A stretch of 64,000 nucleotides of DNA, taken from positions 1-64,000 of the forward strand of contig JAJECE010000050.1 of NCBI GenBank assembly GCA_022822185.1, written 5' to 3'. The translations under genes were made by a program, and so were the position numbers. Of this stretch, positions 35,453-45,517 are shown piece after piece. This DNA comes from Rhodothermales bacterium (GTDB taxonomy: Bacteria; Bacteroidota; Rhodothermia; Rhodothermales; Bin80). The notes beneath the pieces are model-generated. The model was not told where the DNA came from, searched no databases, and was given only the letters and a program-made list of their open reading frames with translations. Position 1 is the first letter of the stretch; every line of letters starts with the position of its first letter.

Positions 35453-36439
35453 TCAAATGAGGTTGTGCTCTCGCATCCAGTCATCATTATACGTCTTGCT
35501 GATATATTTCATCCCCGAATCGGGCAGTAAAACGACAATGACTGAATCTGGACGGATCTCTTGGGGATGGTGTTCAAGCCATTGAAGTGCCCCCGACAGG
35601 ACCAGTCCGCTTGACTGCCCCGCAAAGATCCCCTCCTCTTTCACTAATCGGCGTGCCATCTTCATGGCATCCTGATCACTGGCCCGCGTATAATCATTCA
35701 GCATATCCATGTGCATATTCCCTGCCAGATACTCCTTGCCTGCTCCCTCAATCTGATTCGAATAGATTTCATCGGGGACAATAATCCCTTCGTGGAAGTA
35801 GGTGAAGTAGGAGGAACCGTAGCAATCCACCCCAATCACCTGAATCTCCGCATTCTGCTCTTTCAGATACATCGCACTGCCGGATATCGTGCCTCCTGTG
35901 CTTGCGGTCGCAAAAAAGTGCGTTACCTGACCTTCGGTCTGCTCCCAGATTTCGGGGCCGGTCGTCTGATAATGTGCCTGCACATTCGCTTCATTGTAGT
36001 ATTGATTGAGATAAACGGCACCGGGAGTCTCTGCTGCAATTCTTTCTGCTGTGCTGTAATAGGACTGCGGATCTTCCGGATCGACATCTTTCGGACATAT
36101 CACCAGATCTGCCCCGTAGGCCGTAAGCAGATCACGTTTTTCCTTACTGACCTTCTCGGTTGCCGTAAAGATGCACCGGTAACCTTTCAGTCTGGCGGCC
36201 TGCACAATGCCTGTCCCGGTGTTGCCGCTGGTCGCTTCCACGATAACGCCACCGGGCTTCAACTGCCCGGACGCTTCCGCCGCCTCAACCATGGCATAAC
36301 CAATGCGGTCTTTTACCGACCCCCCTGGATTGAACGACTCTAATTTGACTAAAACCGTACAAGCCATATCCTTCGTCAGCCGGTTCAATTTTACGATGGG
36401 GGTGTTCCCGATAGTCTTGAGTATATTCGGATGCCACAT
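35453..36439 (-). CDS. Cystathionine beta-synthase/cysteine synthase-type PLP enzyme
   Basis: 328 residues from the ATG at 36439 (MWHPNILKTIGNTPIVKL). PLP Lys43 is in GGSVKDRIG. EATSGNTGTG binds the substrate carboxylate and ASTGGTISG binds the PLP phosphate. LDQY-type positions (YLNQYYNEANVQAHY) and the end VVVLLPDSGMKYISK resemble the catalytic core of cystathionine beta-synthase more than CysK. There is no C-terminal Bateman (CBS-pair) domain, so no S-adenosylmethionine regulation is expected. It acts in sulfur amino-acid metabolism; whether it makes cystathionine or cysteine needs assay. Confidence 0.85.
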   Translation of the reverse strand: MWHPNILKTIGNTPIVKLNRLTKDMACTVLVKLESFNPGGSVKDRIGYAMVEAAEASGQLKPGGVIVEATSGNTGTGIVQAARLKGYRCIFTATEKVSKEKRDLLTAYGADLVICPKDVDPEDPQSYYSTAERIAAETPGAVYLNQYYNEANVQAHYQTTGPEIWEQTEGQVTHFFATASTGGTISGSAMYLKEQNAEIQVIGVDCYGSSYFTYFHEGIIVPDEIYSNQIEGAGKEYLAGNMHMDMLNDYTRASDQDAMKMARRLVKEEGIFAGQSSGLVLSGALQWLEHHPQEIRPDSVIVVLLPDSGMKYISKTYNDDWMREHNLI

Positions 36440-36580
36440 TTTTGCATTCTTTGAACGGTGTTCAACGAAAGTACAGGCCAAATGGTTACGAATCCCGCCA
36501 AATTTTTTATGGACACTTTGTCACCTCTAGCGGATTGGCCCAATTTTTGACATATTGGGAGTATCACTATTTTATATTTC

Positions 36581-39067
36581 ATGAATACTTGGCCACAAGT
36601 ACTATCCTCAGAGGAATCACCTGAACAGATTATCCTCCCTCCTTCTGTGATTGAAGAGGACGAGGATACCTTAACCATACCTGATACCCTGCCGATTCTT
36701 GCGTTGCGGAACACGGTTCTCTTCCCCGAGGTCATGCTGCCGATCACCGTAGGACGTGAGGCATCTATTAAACTGGTCCGCCATGTGGCCGCAGAAAACA
36801 ACCTGGTGGGAGTAATCTCGCAGCGGGAACAGAAAACGGATGATCCGGATCCCGGCGATCTGTACGAGATGGGGACGGTGGCAAAAATATTGAAATTGCT
36901 CAAGATGCCCGATGGTTCAAAGAGCATTATTATTCAGGGCAGGAAGCGCTTCAAGGTGAAAGAATTCACCCAATCCAAGCCCTACTTCAAGGCGCGTATT
37001 GAAGTGCTGGACGAGGAGGAAGAGACCGGCAATGATGTAGAGGAACGCGCCCTTATGCATTCCATCAAGGAATCCGCCTCTGACATGGTGAATCTCCTGC
37101 CAAACCTCCCCAATGAGGCGATTGAGGCGATTGAGGACATTGACTCGTTCCCCTTCCTGATCCACTTTATTGCCTCCAATCTGCAGATTGATGTGCAGGA
37201 AAAACAGGCCATCCTGGAAACGGAGTCCCTGATAGAGCGGGGGCGGCTTCTCATCGAGCACCTGAACAAAGAAATTCAGATTCTGCAACTGTCCGATGAA
37301 CTTCGCTCACGCATGAAAAATGATGTAAATCAGCAGCAGCGCGAATTCTTCCTCCGGCAGCAGATGAAAATCATTCAGAATGAACTCGGGGAAGGGAATG
37401 ATTCAGATGAACATGATTCCCTGTGGAAGCGTGCAAAAGAAAAAGAACTCCCCGAACACGTCATGACGACGTTTGAAAAGGAGATGAAAAAACTTGAGCG
37501 TACCAATCCATCCCTGCCGGATTACGCAGTCACACGCAACTATGTAGATTGGATCCTTGACCTGCCCTGGACGGAATATACGGAGGACCAATTGGATATT
37601 GAGCGGGCAGAGAAGATTTTGGATGAGGATCACCATGGACTTGATAAGGTCAAAAAACGGATCATTGAATATCTGGCGGTTCTGAAGCTTAAAGGAGATA
37701 TGAAAGCACCCATTTTGTGTTTTTATGGCCCTCCTGGAGTAGGGAAGACCAGTCTGGGCAAGAGTATTGCGCGAGCAGTAGATCGCAAATTTGTCCGCAT
37801 GAGTCTGGGTGGGGTCCATGATGAGGCCGAGATCCGCGGACATCGGCGAACCTACATCGGTGCACTCCCCGGCCGTATCCTGCAGGGACTCAAAAAAGCG
37901 GGATCTGTGAATCCGGTTTTCATGCTGGATGAGATTGACAAGGTCGGAGACCGCCATCGGGGGGACCCCTCCAGTGCGCTTTTAGAAGTCCTTGATCCTG
38001 AACAGAATAATGCGTTCAATGATCATTACCTGGAACTGGATTATGATCTCTCCAAGGTACTCTTCATCGCGACGGCCAATTCACTCCATACCATCCCCGT
38101 CGCACTGCGGGATCGCATGGAGACCATCAATATATCCGGCTATACGCAGGAAGAGAAACTGGCCATTGCCCAGGGCTATCTCATTCCCCGTCAGGTGGAG
38201 CATAATGGATTGAAGGAAACGCAGCTTACGATTGATGATACCGCTCTCGCCTACATCATTGACGGATATACGAGAGAGTCCGGCGTACGCAACCTTGAGC
38301 GTACGATTGGCGGGGTTGCTCGCGGGGTTGCCAAAAAAGTGGCCACCAAGGAAGTGAAGTCTATGAATATTGTGAAGGCGAATATTGAAGAATATATCGG
38401 GGCGCGTAAATTCTACAATGAGGTTGCCGAGCGTACCGAAGTGCCCGGGGTTGCCACCGGCCTTGCCTGGACTCCGACCGGAGGCGAAATCCTGTTCGTG
38501 GAAGCGTCCATTTCTCAGGGGACCGGCAAACTGACGCTGACAGGAAGTTTAGGGGATGTTATGAAGGAATCTGCCAGAGCCGCCCTCAGTTACATCCGGG
38601 CGCGCGCAGACGAACTCGAAATCCCGCAGAATGCCTTTAAATACTACGATGTGCATGTCCATGTACCTGCGGGGGCTGTTTCAAAAGACGGGCCAAGCGC
38701 AGGCATTGCACTGCTCTCCGCACTCGTTTCCATCTACTCGCAGCGGAAGGTGCGCCACAATCTGGCCATGACCGGCGAGATCACCCTCCGCGGTCTTGTG
38801 CTCCCGGTTGGCGGGATCAAAGAGAAGGTTCTGGCCGCAAAACGGGCAGGCATTAAGCATGTCCTGCTTCCTTCCAAGAACGAGAACGATATCAAAGATA
38901 TCCAATCAGATCTGCTGGAGGGGCTTGACATCAGTTATGTACGTCGCATGAGTCATGTGCTTGAGGTCACCTTGAACGATACGCCCATTCAGGACCCTTC
39001 TGAACTGTTCGCCATGCCGACCCCTGATAACGGGGTGGTTCAGGAGTCTGCCGGCGTTGCCGGATGA
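36581..39067 (+). CDS. lon: ATP-dependent protease Lon
   Basis: 828 residues, cytoplasmic quality-control protease. N-terminal LON substrate-binding domain ([19 protein letters not shown], about 45-63), AAA+ module with Walker [12 protein letters not shown] (Lys389) and Walker [10 protein letters not shown], and the protease domain with Ser706 in KDGPSAG and the dyad Lys near 747 in [10 protein letters not shown]. The C-terminus extends past the usual end with a short Pro/Gly tail. An AT-rich TTTATATTTC immediately precedes the ATG, and TTGGCCCAA lies 50 bases further up. Divergent from the CBS-like gene. Confidence 0.98.
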   Translation: MNTWPQVLSSEESPEQIILPPSVIEEDEDTLTIPDTLPILALRNTVLFPEVMLPITVGREASIKLVRHVAAENNLVGVISQREQKTDDPDPGDLYEMGTVAKILKLLKMPDGSKSIIIQGRKRFKVKEFTQSKPYFKARIEVLDEEEETGNDVEERALMHSIKESASDMVNLLPNLPNEAIEAIEDIDSFPFLIHFIASNLQIDVQEKQAILETESLIERGRLLIEHLNKEIQILQLSDELRSRMKNDVNQQQREFFLRQQMKIIQNELGEGNDSDEHDSLWKRAKEKELPEHVMTTFEKEMKKLERTNPSLPDYAVTRNYVDWILDLPWTEYTEDQLDIERAEKILDEDHHGLDKVKKRIIEYLAVLKLKGDMKAPILCFYGPPGVGKTSLGKSIARAVDRKFVRMSLGGVHDEAEIRGHRRTYIGALPGRILQGLKKAGSVNPVFMLDEIDKVGDRHRGDPSSALLEVLDPEQNNAFNDHYLELDYDLSKVLFIATANSLHTIPVALRDRMETINISGYTQEEKLAIAQGYLIPRQVEHNGLKETQLTIDDTALAYIIDGYTRESGVRNLERTIGGVARGVAKKVATKEVKSMNIVKANIEEYIGARKFYNEVAERTEVPGVATGLAWTPTGGEILFVEASISQGTGKLTLTGSLGDVMKESARAALSYIRARADELEIPQNAFKYYDVHVHVPAGAVSKDGPSAGIALLSALVSIYSQRKVRHNLAMTGEITLRGLVLPVGGIKEKVLAAKRAGIKHVLLPSKNENDIKDIQSDLLEGLDISYVRRMSHVLEVTLNDTPIQDPSELFAMPTPDNGVVQESAGVAG

Positions 39068-39088
39068 CCGGCGATGACGCGATCTGGG

Positions 39089-39343
39089 TCACGGGGTCGG
39101 GGGTGCGTCTTCCGCAGACTCATCCCCGGATATGTCTTTCTCCTCCTCACTGACGGCTGCCTGCACATCAAAGAATTCTGCACATTCTCCGGCCACTACA
39201 TCCATCAGTGTAGAGACCGCCTCAACCGCGGTATTGACCGCCTGCGTAACCAGAAAGGTTGCTTTCTGATCCAGTTCAAGCCCGCTGAACGCATCAGTTG
39301 CTTCCGCAAACGGGTCGCGGTCTGTGTCCTGTATCGTATCCAT
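39089..39343 (-). CDS. Small acidic hypothetical protein
   Basis: 84 residues from the ATG at 39343 (MDTIQDTDRDPFAEATDAF). One helical stretch (LELDQKATFLVTQAVNTAVEAVSTLMD) and an acidic tail rich in Glu/Asp/Ser, no cysteine pairs, no signal peptide. No family recognised. It lies between the lon and rsgA genes on the opposite strand, convergent with lon and divergent from rsgA. The strand and codon pattern support a gene, but this is not certain. Confidence 0.55.
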   Translation of the reverse strand: MDTIQDTDRDPFAEATDAFSGLELDQKATFLVTQAVNTAVEAVSTLMDVVAGECAEFFDVQAAVSEEEKDISGDESAEDAPPTP

Positions 39344-39425
39344 TTCAAATAATCTGATTAAACTAACCCTTTGACTTGTACGAATATGCGAACCTGCATG
39401 TTGCAATCCTCCCGTCGCTGACACA

Positions 39426-40361
39426 ATGCCCACCGGTACCGTTATTCGATCCACAGGAAGCTGGGTAGATGTTCTGGTTGGCACCCGTGTCATTCCTTCA
39501 CGGATTCGTGGTCGAATGCGGCTGCTGCACGGAAATGAAACGCAACCTGTCGCAGTGGGCGATCAGGTCGGCATTCTGTCACAGAAGGATGGGACGGGGC
39601 TTATTACCGAAATCCATGCACGGCATAACTGCCTGTATCGCCGCGCTGCGGGCCGCAGGGTTGGTAAACGCCAGATCCTGATCGCCAATGTGGATCATAT
39701 CTGGATTGTGCAGGCGGCAGTTCAACCTTCCTTCAATCCCGGATTGATTGATCGGCTGCTGGTTGCCTGTGAAGCACAGGAGATTCCGGCAGGTCTGATC
39801 CTCAATAAAATGGACTTAGCGTCCCCGTCACTTTTGACGGCCATTACAGAACTCTGTACACGCTACACAAAACTGGGGTACGAGACTCTGCTCACCAGTG
39901 TAGAACATCGAACAACTCTGAACCCATTACGCCGCACACTTACCGGCCGTGTCAGTGTATTCCTGGGGCCTTCGGGGGTTGGAAAGTCTTCCCTCCTGAA
40001 TGCCATGGACCCGGCAATCCAGATTCCCGTGGATGTGATCAGTCAGAAAACAAACAAGGGCCGCCATACGACTGCACATACCGCACTGTATCCTCTCTCT
40101 ATGGGAGGAAGCGTTGCGGATACCCCCGGCATACGTGAATTTGGATTACTTGACATTGAGCCTTGGGAACTGGCACACTACTTCCCGGAATTCTGTCCAT
40201 ATCTTGCCGAGTGCCGCTATTCCGCCTGCACCCACGACCATGAGCCAAACTGCGGCGTGAAAAAGGCATGGCGAATGCAGAAAATCAGCGATGCACGCTA
40301 CGACAGCTACCTGAATATTTTGTACTCACTTCATCTGGGCAAAGCAGATACCGGTCGCTGA
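39426..40361 (+). CDS. rsgA: Ribosome small subunit-dependent GTPase RsgA
   Basis: 311 residues. An N-terminal OB-fold (GTVIRSTGSWVDVLV) precedes a circularly permuted GTPase: G4 ILNKMD, then the P-loop FLGPSGVGKSSLLNA, then DTPGIREFG. The C-terminal zinc finger is readable as CPYLAECRYSACTHDHEPNC. It helps late maturation of the 30S subunit. Start ATG at 39426. Convergent with pssA. Confidence 0.96.
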   Translation: MPTGTVIRSTGSWVDVLVGTRVIPSRIRGRMRLLHGNETQPVAVGDQVGILSQKDGTGLITEIHARHNCLYRRAAGRRVGKRQILIANVDHIWIVQAAVQPSFNPGLIDRLLVACEAQEIPAGLILNKMDLASPSLLTAITELCTRYTKLGYETLLTSVEHRTTLNPLRRTLTGRVSVFLGPSGVGKSSLLNAMDPAIQIPVDVISQKTNKGRHTTAHTALYPLSMGGSVADTPGIREFGLLDIEPWELAHYFPEFCPYLAECRYSACTHDHEPNCGVKKAWRMQKISDARYDSYLNILYSLHLGKADTGR

Positions 40362-40397
40362 TGCGAACCGGCTTCTTTCTGAACCCGATGGAACTGT

Positions 40398-41210
40398 TCA
40401 CTTTGGCAGCACCATCAGTGCACGAACAGATCGCATCGCTGCCCGTGCCAGTCCGACCACGATATATACCAGAAGAACGGAAAGCAGCCCGATATAAGGA
40501 AGGAACCCGATCAGTGATACCGCAAAGATATAGGCACCTGAAGCGACGGGATACTGACGAAGATAGGCAAAGGAGATTCTTGGCACACCGTCAAAGCGAA
40601 TCAGAGACACCATAAGCAGCGAGAGGATGACCACAACCGGGATAAAGATCTCCAGATCCAGTACACCTGCGTGTGAAAGCCATGTTTCCTGATCAATATT
40701 GAGCACAATGGCGATCACAAAATAGGCCTGTACAGGGGTCGGTAATCCTTCAAAGTCAAGTTTCTTTTCTTCCGAAAATTGCAGATTGAATCGCGCCAGG
40801 CGTACGGCGGAACACATTACAGGGAGGGCACTGACCATTAGACCAAACATCCCGCTGCCTTCCAGTATCCGTGCATAAATCAGGTATGCGGGGGCCACCC
40901 CGAACGATACTACATCACATAACGAATCCAGTTCTGCACCGAAGAGACTGGCTCCACGCGTTAAGCGTGCCGCCATTCCGTCCAGTAAATCGAATAATCC
41001 TGCAAGAATAATTAGATAGCATGCATAGGAAAACTGTCCCTGATGAATCTGGGTAATTGCGACGAACCCGCAGAACAGATTCATCAACGTAAAAAAGGAC
41101 GGGACAGCGACGCTGGCCCTGCTCCCTGGACGGGCCCGGGAAATCCCATTGTGTCCCTCCTGCGCCCGGCGATCCGAGCGTAGCTTAACGGATCGTCTTT
41201 GCTCATTCAT
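40398..41210 (-). CDS. pssA: CDP-diacylglycerol-serine O-phosphatidyltransferase
   Basis: About 270 residues from the ATG at 41210 (MNEQRRSVKLRSDRR). The CDP-alcohol phosphotransferase motif D-G-x2-A-R-x8-G-x3-D-x3-D is clear as LDGMAARLTRGASLFGAELDSLCD. About seven membrane helices follow. It makes phosphatidylserine from CDP-diacylglycerol and serine. The decarboxylase gene psd stands 212 bases upstream on the same strand, giving the complete route to phosphatidylethanolamine. Confidence 0.93.
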   Translation of the reverse strand: MNEQRRSVKLRSDRRAQEGHNGISRARPGSRASVAVPSFFTLMNLFCGFVAITQIHQGQFSYACYLIILAGLFDLLDGMAARLTRGASLFGAELDSLCDVVSFGVAPAYLIYARILEGSGMFGLMVSALPVMCSAVRLARFNLQFSEEKKLDFEGLPTPVQAYFVIAIVLNIDQETWLSHAGVLDLEIFIPVVVILSLLMVSLIRFDGVPRISFAYLRQYPVASGAYIFAVSLIGFLPYIGLLSVLLVYIVVGLARAAMRSVRALMVLPK

Positions 41211-41422
41211 GAGACATGCCCCGACGGTCGGCCCCAAAATATAGAAATACCTGTATGCATGTGTGATGGTTGCGGCGTATGTGGTTTTATGAATCTGCAA
41301 CCCGGATCGGCCCCTTCTCGTCCATGCCGCATACCAGAAAGGTCCTCATAGGGCATGGCGGTCCTTTTTTACCGCCACATCACATGATGCTGGGTTCTAT
41401 TCGTCAAATGCTCCCATAAAAA

Positions 41423-42136
41423 CTATGGATTCCCGGCGACACCTTCATTACTCTCTGCCGATTCATCCGAAATCGGCTGCACGGCCCCTAGTATACTCAC
41501 TCCGGCACGTACCCGATCACCCGTCTTTGCGTTCACCGGTAAATCCGCCGAAAATATAATATCCATGCGTGATCCAAACCGGATCAGGCCAAACCGTTCT
41601 CCCGCCTTGACCGTATCGCCCTCGGATACCCGATAAAGAATGCGCCGGGCGAGGCTTCCCGCAATCTGCTTAAATAAAATCCGTCTCCCGGATGGATGCT
41701 CCACCCCGATCTGAGACTGCTCATTGGATGTGGAGGCCTGTGGATGCCAGGCAACCCGAAATGTTCCTGGCTTATAGGAAACATGACGTATGGTCCCGCT
41801 GGTGGGCACCCGGTTTACATGAACATCCAGTACGGAAAGGAAGATTGAGATTCTCCACACCCGCCCTTTCACAAACCGTGGTTCCTCTTCCTGAAGGATT
41901 TCCACAATCTTACCGTCTGCGGGGGATAGAATAAGTAAATCTGAACCCGGTGGTGCACTGCGTTCAGGGTCTCGGAAAAAATAGGCCGTCATCAGCCCTA
42001 GTCCGGGCAAAAAGAGCGGCACGAGCACAAATTCAACCCACCTTGGCATCCCTGGAATCATGAGTATGAGTCCCGCAATCACCAGACCTGTGGCAAATGC
42101 GGCGGCCACCAGCACCATCCCTTCGCGAGCAATCAT
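41423..42136 (-). CDS. psd: Phosphatidylserine decarboxylase proenzyme
   Basis: 237 residues, the short prokaryotic form. Two N-terminal hydrophobic segments (VLVAAAFATGLVIAGLILMI and FVLVPLFLPGLGLMTAYFF) precede SPADGKIVEI and VHVNRVPTSG. The self-cleavage site is RFGSR: cleavage before Ser189 makes the pyruvoyl cofactor. It converts phosphatidylserine to phosphatidylethanolamine at the inner membrane, downstream of PssA. Confidence 0.94.
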   Translation of the reverse strand: MIAREGMVLVAAAFATGLVIAGLILMIPGMPRWVEFVLVPLFLPGLGLMTAYFFRDPERSAPPGSDLLILSPADGKIVEILQEEEPRFVKGRVWRISIFLSVLDVHVNRVPTSGTIRHVSYKPGTFRVAWHPQASTSNEQSQIGVEHPSGRRILFKQIAGSLARRILYRVSEGDTVKAGERFGLIRFGSRMDIIFSADLPVNAKTGDRVRAGVSILGAVQPISDESAESNEGVAGNP

Positions 42137-42633
42137 TATTTTGGTGAGGATATTTTCTGGTCTTTGCCGAATGCCTGCGGCATCTTCAAATTGTTATATT
42201 CGACCAACTGCAAACCTGGGGGGAGAAGCATGTTTTGGCCCATCCACGGACAAAGGGAATACCCCCCTACGATGGATTTTATCCGAAAGAAAATGTACAT
42301 GGCCTTTTGAACGATTTCAAGTGCTCTCATCACACCGTCAGGGACGAGACGTATGGTCTGAAAATATCAAAATTTTCAACCTCCATCGTGCATTATCCGG
42401 TCAATACGGGTAGCACTGCGCCTTACCGTTAGCAAGTTATGTAACCTGAACACGGTTGCTTATTTTCCGGTGATGGTTTCCCTGTCCCCACCGCCTCCAC
42501 TCAGATGCTCATTATTTCGCTGCTGGCTATCGTACTTCATCCGCTCCAGAAATGCACCCCTTCAGGGCAGCGACCACAGCGTATCTGCGTCGACCTGCAG
42601 ATCCTTACCTGACCTTGAAACTTCAAATAATCT
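42137..42633. other. Gene-free region upstream of psd
   Basis: About 500 bases. Short frames exist on both strands, one of them (42136-42333, minus) ending exactly at the psd ATG, but none has convincing composition. The psd promoter is expected here on the minus strand. This marks the boundary of a decayed island. Confidence 0.4.
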
Positions 42634-42972
42634 CTATCCAAGTGCAATGATTGCAACCATCACTGTCATTGCTGCGAAAAGAAGTGTGATGGCCCCACCG
42701 ATAGCTCCGATAATCCAGATTATCGAGTTGTACTTACGCTCAAGCGCCTCCATCCCCACCCTCTGGGACTCGTTGAGTGTGTCCAGTTTCGCATTACTGG
42801 ACTCGTTGAGTGCGTCCAGCCGTGAACCAAATCGTTCAATTGTATTAATGGCAGCCATGTTGTAAATCTCGTTGCTTGCTTCGTGAGCGTCCTGAACGGA
42901 AAGTTTCTTCCCTTCAACCAGCTTTCGCAGGAAAGCAAAAAGCTTGTCTGTGTTGATCGTTGGTATAGACAT
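42634..42972 (-). CDS. Small coiled-coil membrane protein
   Basis: 112 residues from the ATG at 42972 (MSIPTINTDKLFAFLRKL). A helical N-terminal domain leads to an imperfect heptad-like repeat (RLDALNESSNAKLDTLNESQ, about 52-71). One hydrophobic C-terminal helix follows (IIWIIGAIGGAITLLFAAMTVMVAIIAL). The layout resembles Bdr/DUF1640-like coiled-coil membrane-anchored proteins, often found on mobile elements, but I cannot assign a family. It is the best-preserved gene of the island. Confidence 0.6.
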   Translation of the reverse strand: MSIPTINTDKLFAFLRKLVEGKKLSVQDAHEASNEIYNMAAINTIERFGSRLDALNESSNAKLDTLNESQRVGMEALERKYNSIIWIIGAIGGAITLLFAAMTVMVAIIALG

Positions 42973-43901
42973 AATATAGTTCAAATAGGGTTACATGACT
43001 TTGGTTCCCTGTTGAAACTCTTTTCCGGGAAGATTCCAGCGATATTTGGTCCTCCGTACGAAGACGAAGGAATGCATTTTCTGCCACCCCGCCAAGACCG
43101 ACATGTCAAGCCATTCCAAGCAAAATCCTCCAAACCATGACCTGATCCACTGACAATCATACTCCACTGCGAAAGGTTTCTCAAGGTACGATATTCTAGC
43201 AGTCCGTGGATAAAGTGTGACCAAAGAGTTAGACAGCACAACTGCGTGTCGCAGATGGCCAGACCATCTATTCTATGACTATCTTGAGCAGTCTGACCTC
43301 CCAAAAACCCATCCAGAAAGCGTTGCTCAGATTTTTCTGGGTTTTATCCACGGGCTGCTGGGTAATTTGAAGCTTCGAGGGAGACCTGATTTTGCTTTAA
43401 TTCTTTGGACGAATACATCCAGGGGCCCAACATCCGGCAAATGAATGTTGCCGTTATGATCAACTGATCGCTCTACCTTGACTAATTCTGTGCCTGTGGA
43501 TGTTTTCGGAAACACAGCCAACAGAGACAGCATCTGAAACCGAGAAACAAATCCTTAAATCCACTTCAATCAGTCTGGAAAACTTAAAAATACCCAACTA
43601 ATCGGGGCCATCCCCCTAACTTATTCCCTCTCTAGAAACTCCCCGCTAACAATTGGACAATGAATTTATCTTTATTGAAAAACGAGATAGGTTTGATACT
43701 CTCAGGCTAATCAAGTTTCAACCTTTTCCAGAAGACACACACATACATCTCTGTGGCATGTATTCTCTCACCGAAAGTGATGCTCAACAGCGACGAAATC
43801 TTGGAATTTGTAGCCGAGGCGACTTTCTCTATTTAGTTCCATGACACCTTATGGTGATCATGTCTTGCCCCGTTTTGAGCACCTTCATATGCTATTCTAG
43901 T

Positions 43902-44117
43902 TCATTCAGGCGCTTCCCCATCCTCACATTTATCCTCGGAAGGATGAGGCGAAGTATCACGCTCAGGTTGCACCGGCTTCTGTTTTGGAAAAGGAAAAAC
44001 AGGTTGTGGAGTCAGCCGTGTTCCTCCCCCTCCTAATACACGCTCCATATTGTCTTGTTGAATCTTCAGCAGATCACCAAGATCCAGAGGACGATTTCCA
44101 CTGTGAACAGGTTTCAT
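43902..44117 (-). CDS. Small proline-rich hypothetical protein
   Basis: 71 residues, beginning MKPVHSGNRPLDLGDLLKIQ and then rich in Pro, Gln, Lys and Asp. No domain recognised. It starts 23 bases after the serine-protease remnant on the same strand, so both may derive from one imported operon. The hydrophilic composition differs from random frames, but it could be a relic. Confidence 0.4.
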   Translation of the reverse strand: MKPVHSGNRPLDLGDLLKIQQDNMERVLGGGGTRLTPQPVFPFPKQKPVQPERDTSPHPSEDKCEDGEAPE

Positions 44118-44140
44118 TTTCTAACCTCTAACATATATTG

Positions 44141-44536
44141 TTATGCCTTTGATTTTGCCTCTGTCGAAAGAAATTGGAATCCCGAGCCATGCGACCTCGA
44201 AAATTTTGGAATGAGCGCTAAATCACCCATACACTCGGCTAGAATTCTCTCCTCATGACTTGGTTCCGCCACGGAATGAAAGAGCTTGTCTGCCTCTTTT
44301 CTGTCTATCACATAACTGTGTGATGGATATTCAGAAATGATCTTATGGAGATTTCCCGGGGTAATGTTCTGTCCATTTTCAAGAAGTTGACTGCCGTAAT
44401 CTAAAGCAATTAACATGGCTCTGCCAGCCTCTCCAATATGAAGCGGATCCACTTGGCTATAAAGGGGCGAATACAAATCGGCAGTCATCTTTGCGGCAAT
44501 TTCCCCGGCTGTCTTAAGAGTGATTGAACTTGCTCC
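44141..44536 (-). pseudogene. C-terminal remnant of an SDH-type (ClpP-class) serine protease
   Basis: The minus frame reads SSITLKTAGEIAAKMTADLY, then SPLYSQVDPLHIGEAGRAML, then a YPSHSYVIDRKEA segment. These resemble the C-terminal part of SDH-family (PF01972) serine proteases as I recall them. The frame is open upstream only to a TAA at 44537-44539; the N-terminal half with the catalytic Ser is missing. An ATG at 44488 would give 115 residues. It could still be expressed as a small protein, but a truncated relic is more likely. Confidence 0.5.
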
Positions 44537-45517
44537 TTAGGTAAGACTGTGAAAAAGTCGCCAAAAAGTTTCCGTTGCCTTATGCTGGAGGGTATTTAGC
44601 GTATCCAGATGTCTAGCGACAACTTCGATGCTCAATAGCTCCGTCCAGATGTACCGCTGTCATCGCTTCACATCTGCCATCACGAGCAGATGCGCATGAC
44701 TCTCGGAAATATGTACTCGGTCTCAGTTTCATAGCGCAGGACTTTCACCCGCTATACTTTACCAATTAATGTGGCGCAGCTGCTCCACATCTTTCAGATA
44801 CGTTGCCGAACAGCATGATAGTCAGCATAGATACGACTGCTGGCAACATTTTTCCGAACATCGAACCACAGATGAACTGCCCGATATTCTGGTGGAACAG
44901 TCAAAAAAAGAGAGTTCCAAAAAAATCAAAATGTGGGAGATATAACGAAAATAGCGTTCTATCGGGAGCTTCATCAAAAACAGGGACAGAGGGCCTCCGC
45001 AGAAAATCCATTACAACGAGACTCTAATATCTAACTTACTCGTAGGATGTCCATCCAAAAAGCACTCCAATCCTGCGCTACCAGTCAGATCAGTCTAATC
45101 GTTATGCCCCCTTTAGGCTAGATAATTCCTACGAGGCCGTTCCCTGGCTTCTCCAAACGTGCGAAGCAGTACCACTCGATCAACTTTCCTGTGAGCACCA
45201 ATATAGTCTTCGTTCCGATCAGCAGTAGGATAGGCGCAGGGTGCTCAGTCTCGTTGATCCACACAGTTCAGCCGGGTATTTCTATGCTGTATGGCACTCG
45301 GCACAATTATAGGGCATTAGAAGGTGGCCTGTTATCTATGTCTAGGATCCTTTCGATCACGCCAGATCAACGAATATGTCTGGTTCCCTGACTCGCACAA
45401 AAAATCCGGTTTGTAGCTTTTGGGCATTCCGTTGTGTGAAAGTCGCACCTACTCCATAGATTCGGAGTAGAATCATATCCAAACATCCCGGCTGACTGCA
45501 GATCGCCGCCCCGCGCT

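Larger units (their letters stand above)
42973..45517. other. Decayed accessory island
   Basis: About 2.5 kb between the coiled-coil protein and lptF with stop-riddled frames. Possible remnants: plus 43217-43444, whose product includes HLFYDYLEQSDLPKTHPESV and a hydrophobic IFLGFIHGLLG; plus 43653-43844; minus 44537-44659 (ELLSIEVVARHLDTLNTLQH); and the serine-protease remnant and small gene listed separately. From 44660 to 45517 I see no gene. Base composition is lower in G+C than the flanks by eye. It is probably a site of past insertions now eroding. Confidence 0.5.

Noticed and set aside
41325-41395. GGCGGT...ACCGCC hairpin with T-run in the loop between pssA and psd
   Set aside because: The T-run is inside the loop rather than after the stem, so it is not an intrinsic terminator, and 6 bp is too short to be significant.
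42136-42333. 65-codon minus-strand frame ending exactly at the psd start
   Set aside because: The TAATG junction looks like coupling, but the sequence has no recognisable character and no support; kept as gene-free.
45380-45480. GTGTGAAAGTCGCACC, reminiscent of a group II intron segment
   Set aside because: No domain V or VI structure and no reverse transcriptase nearby.
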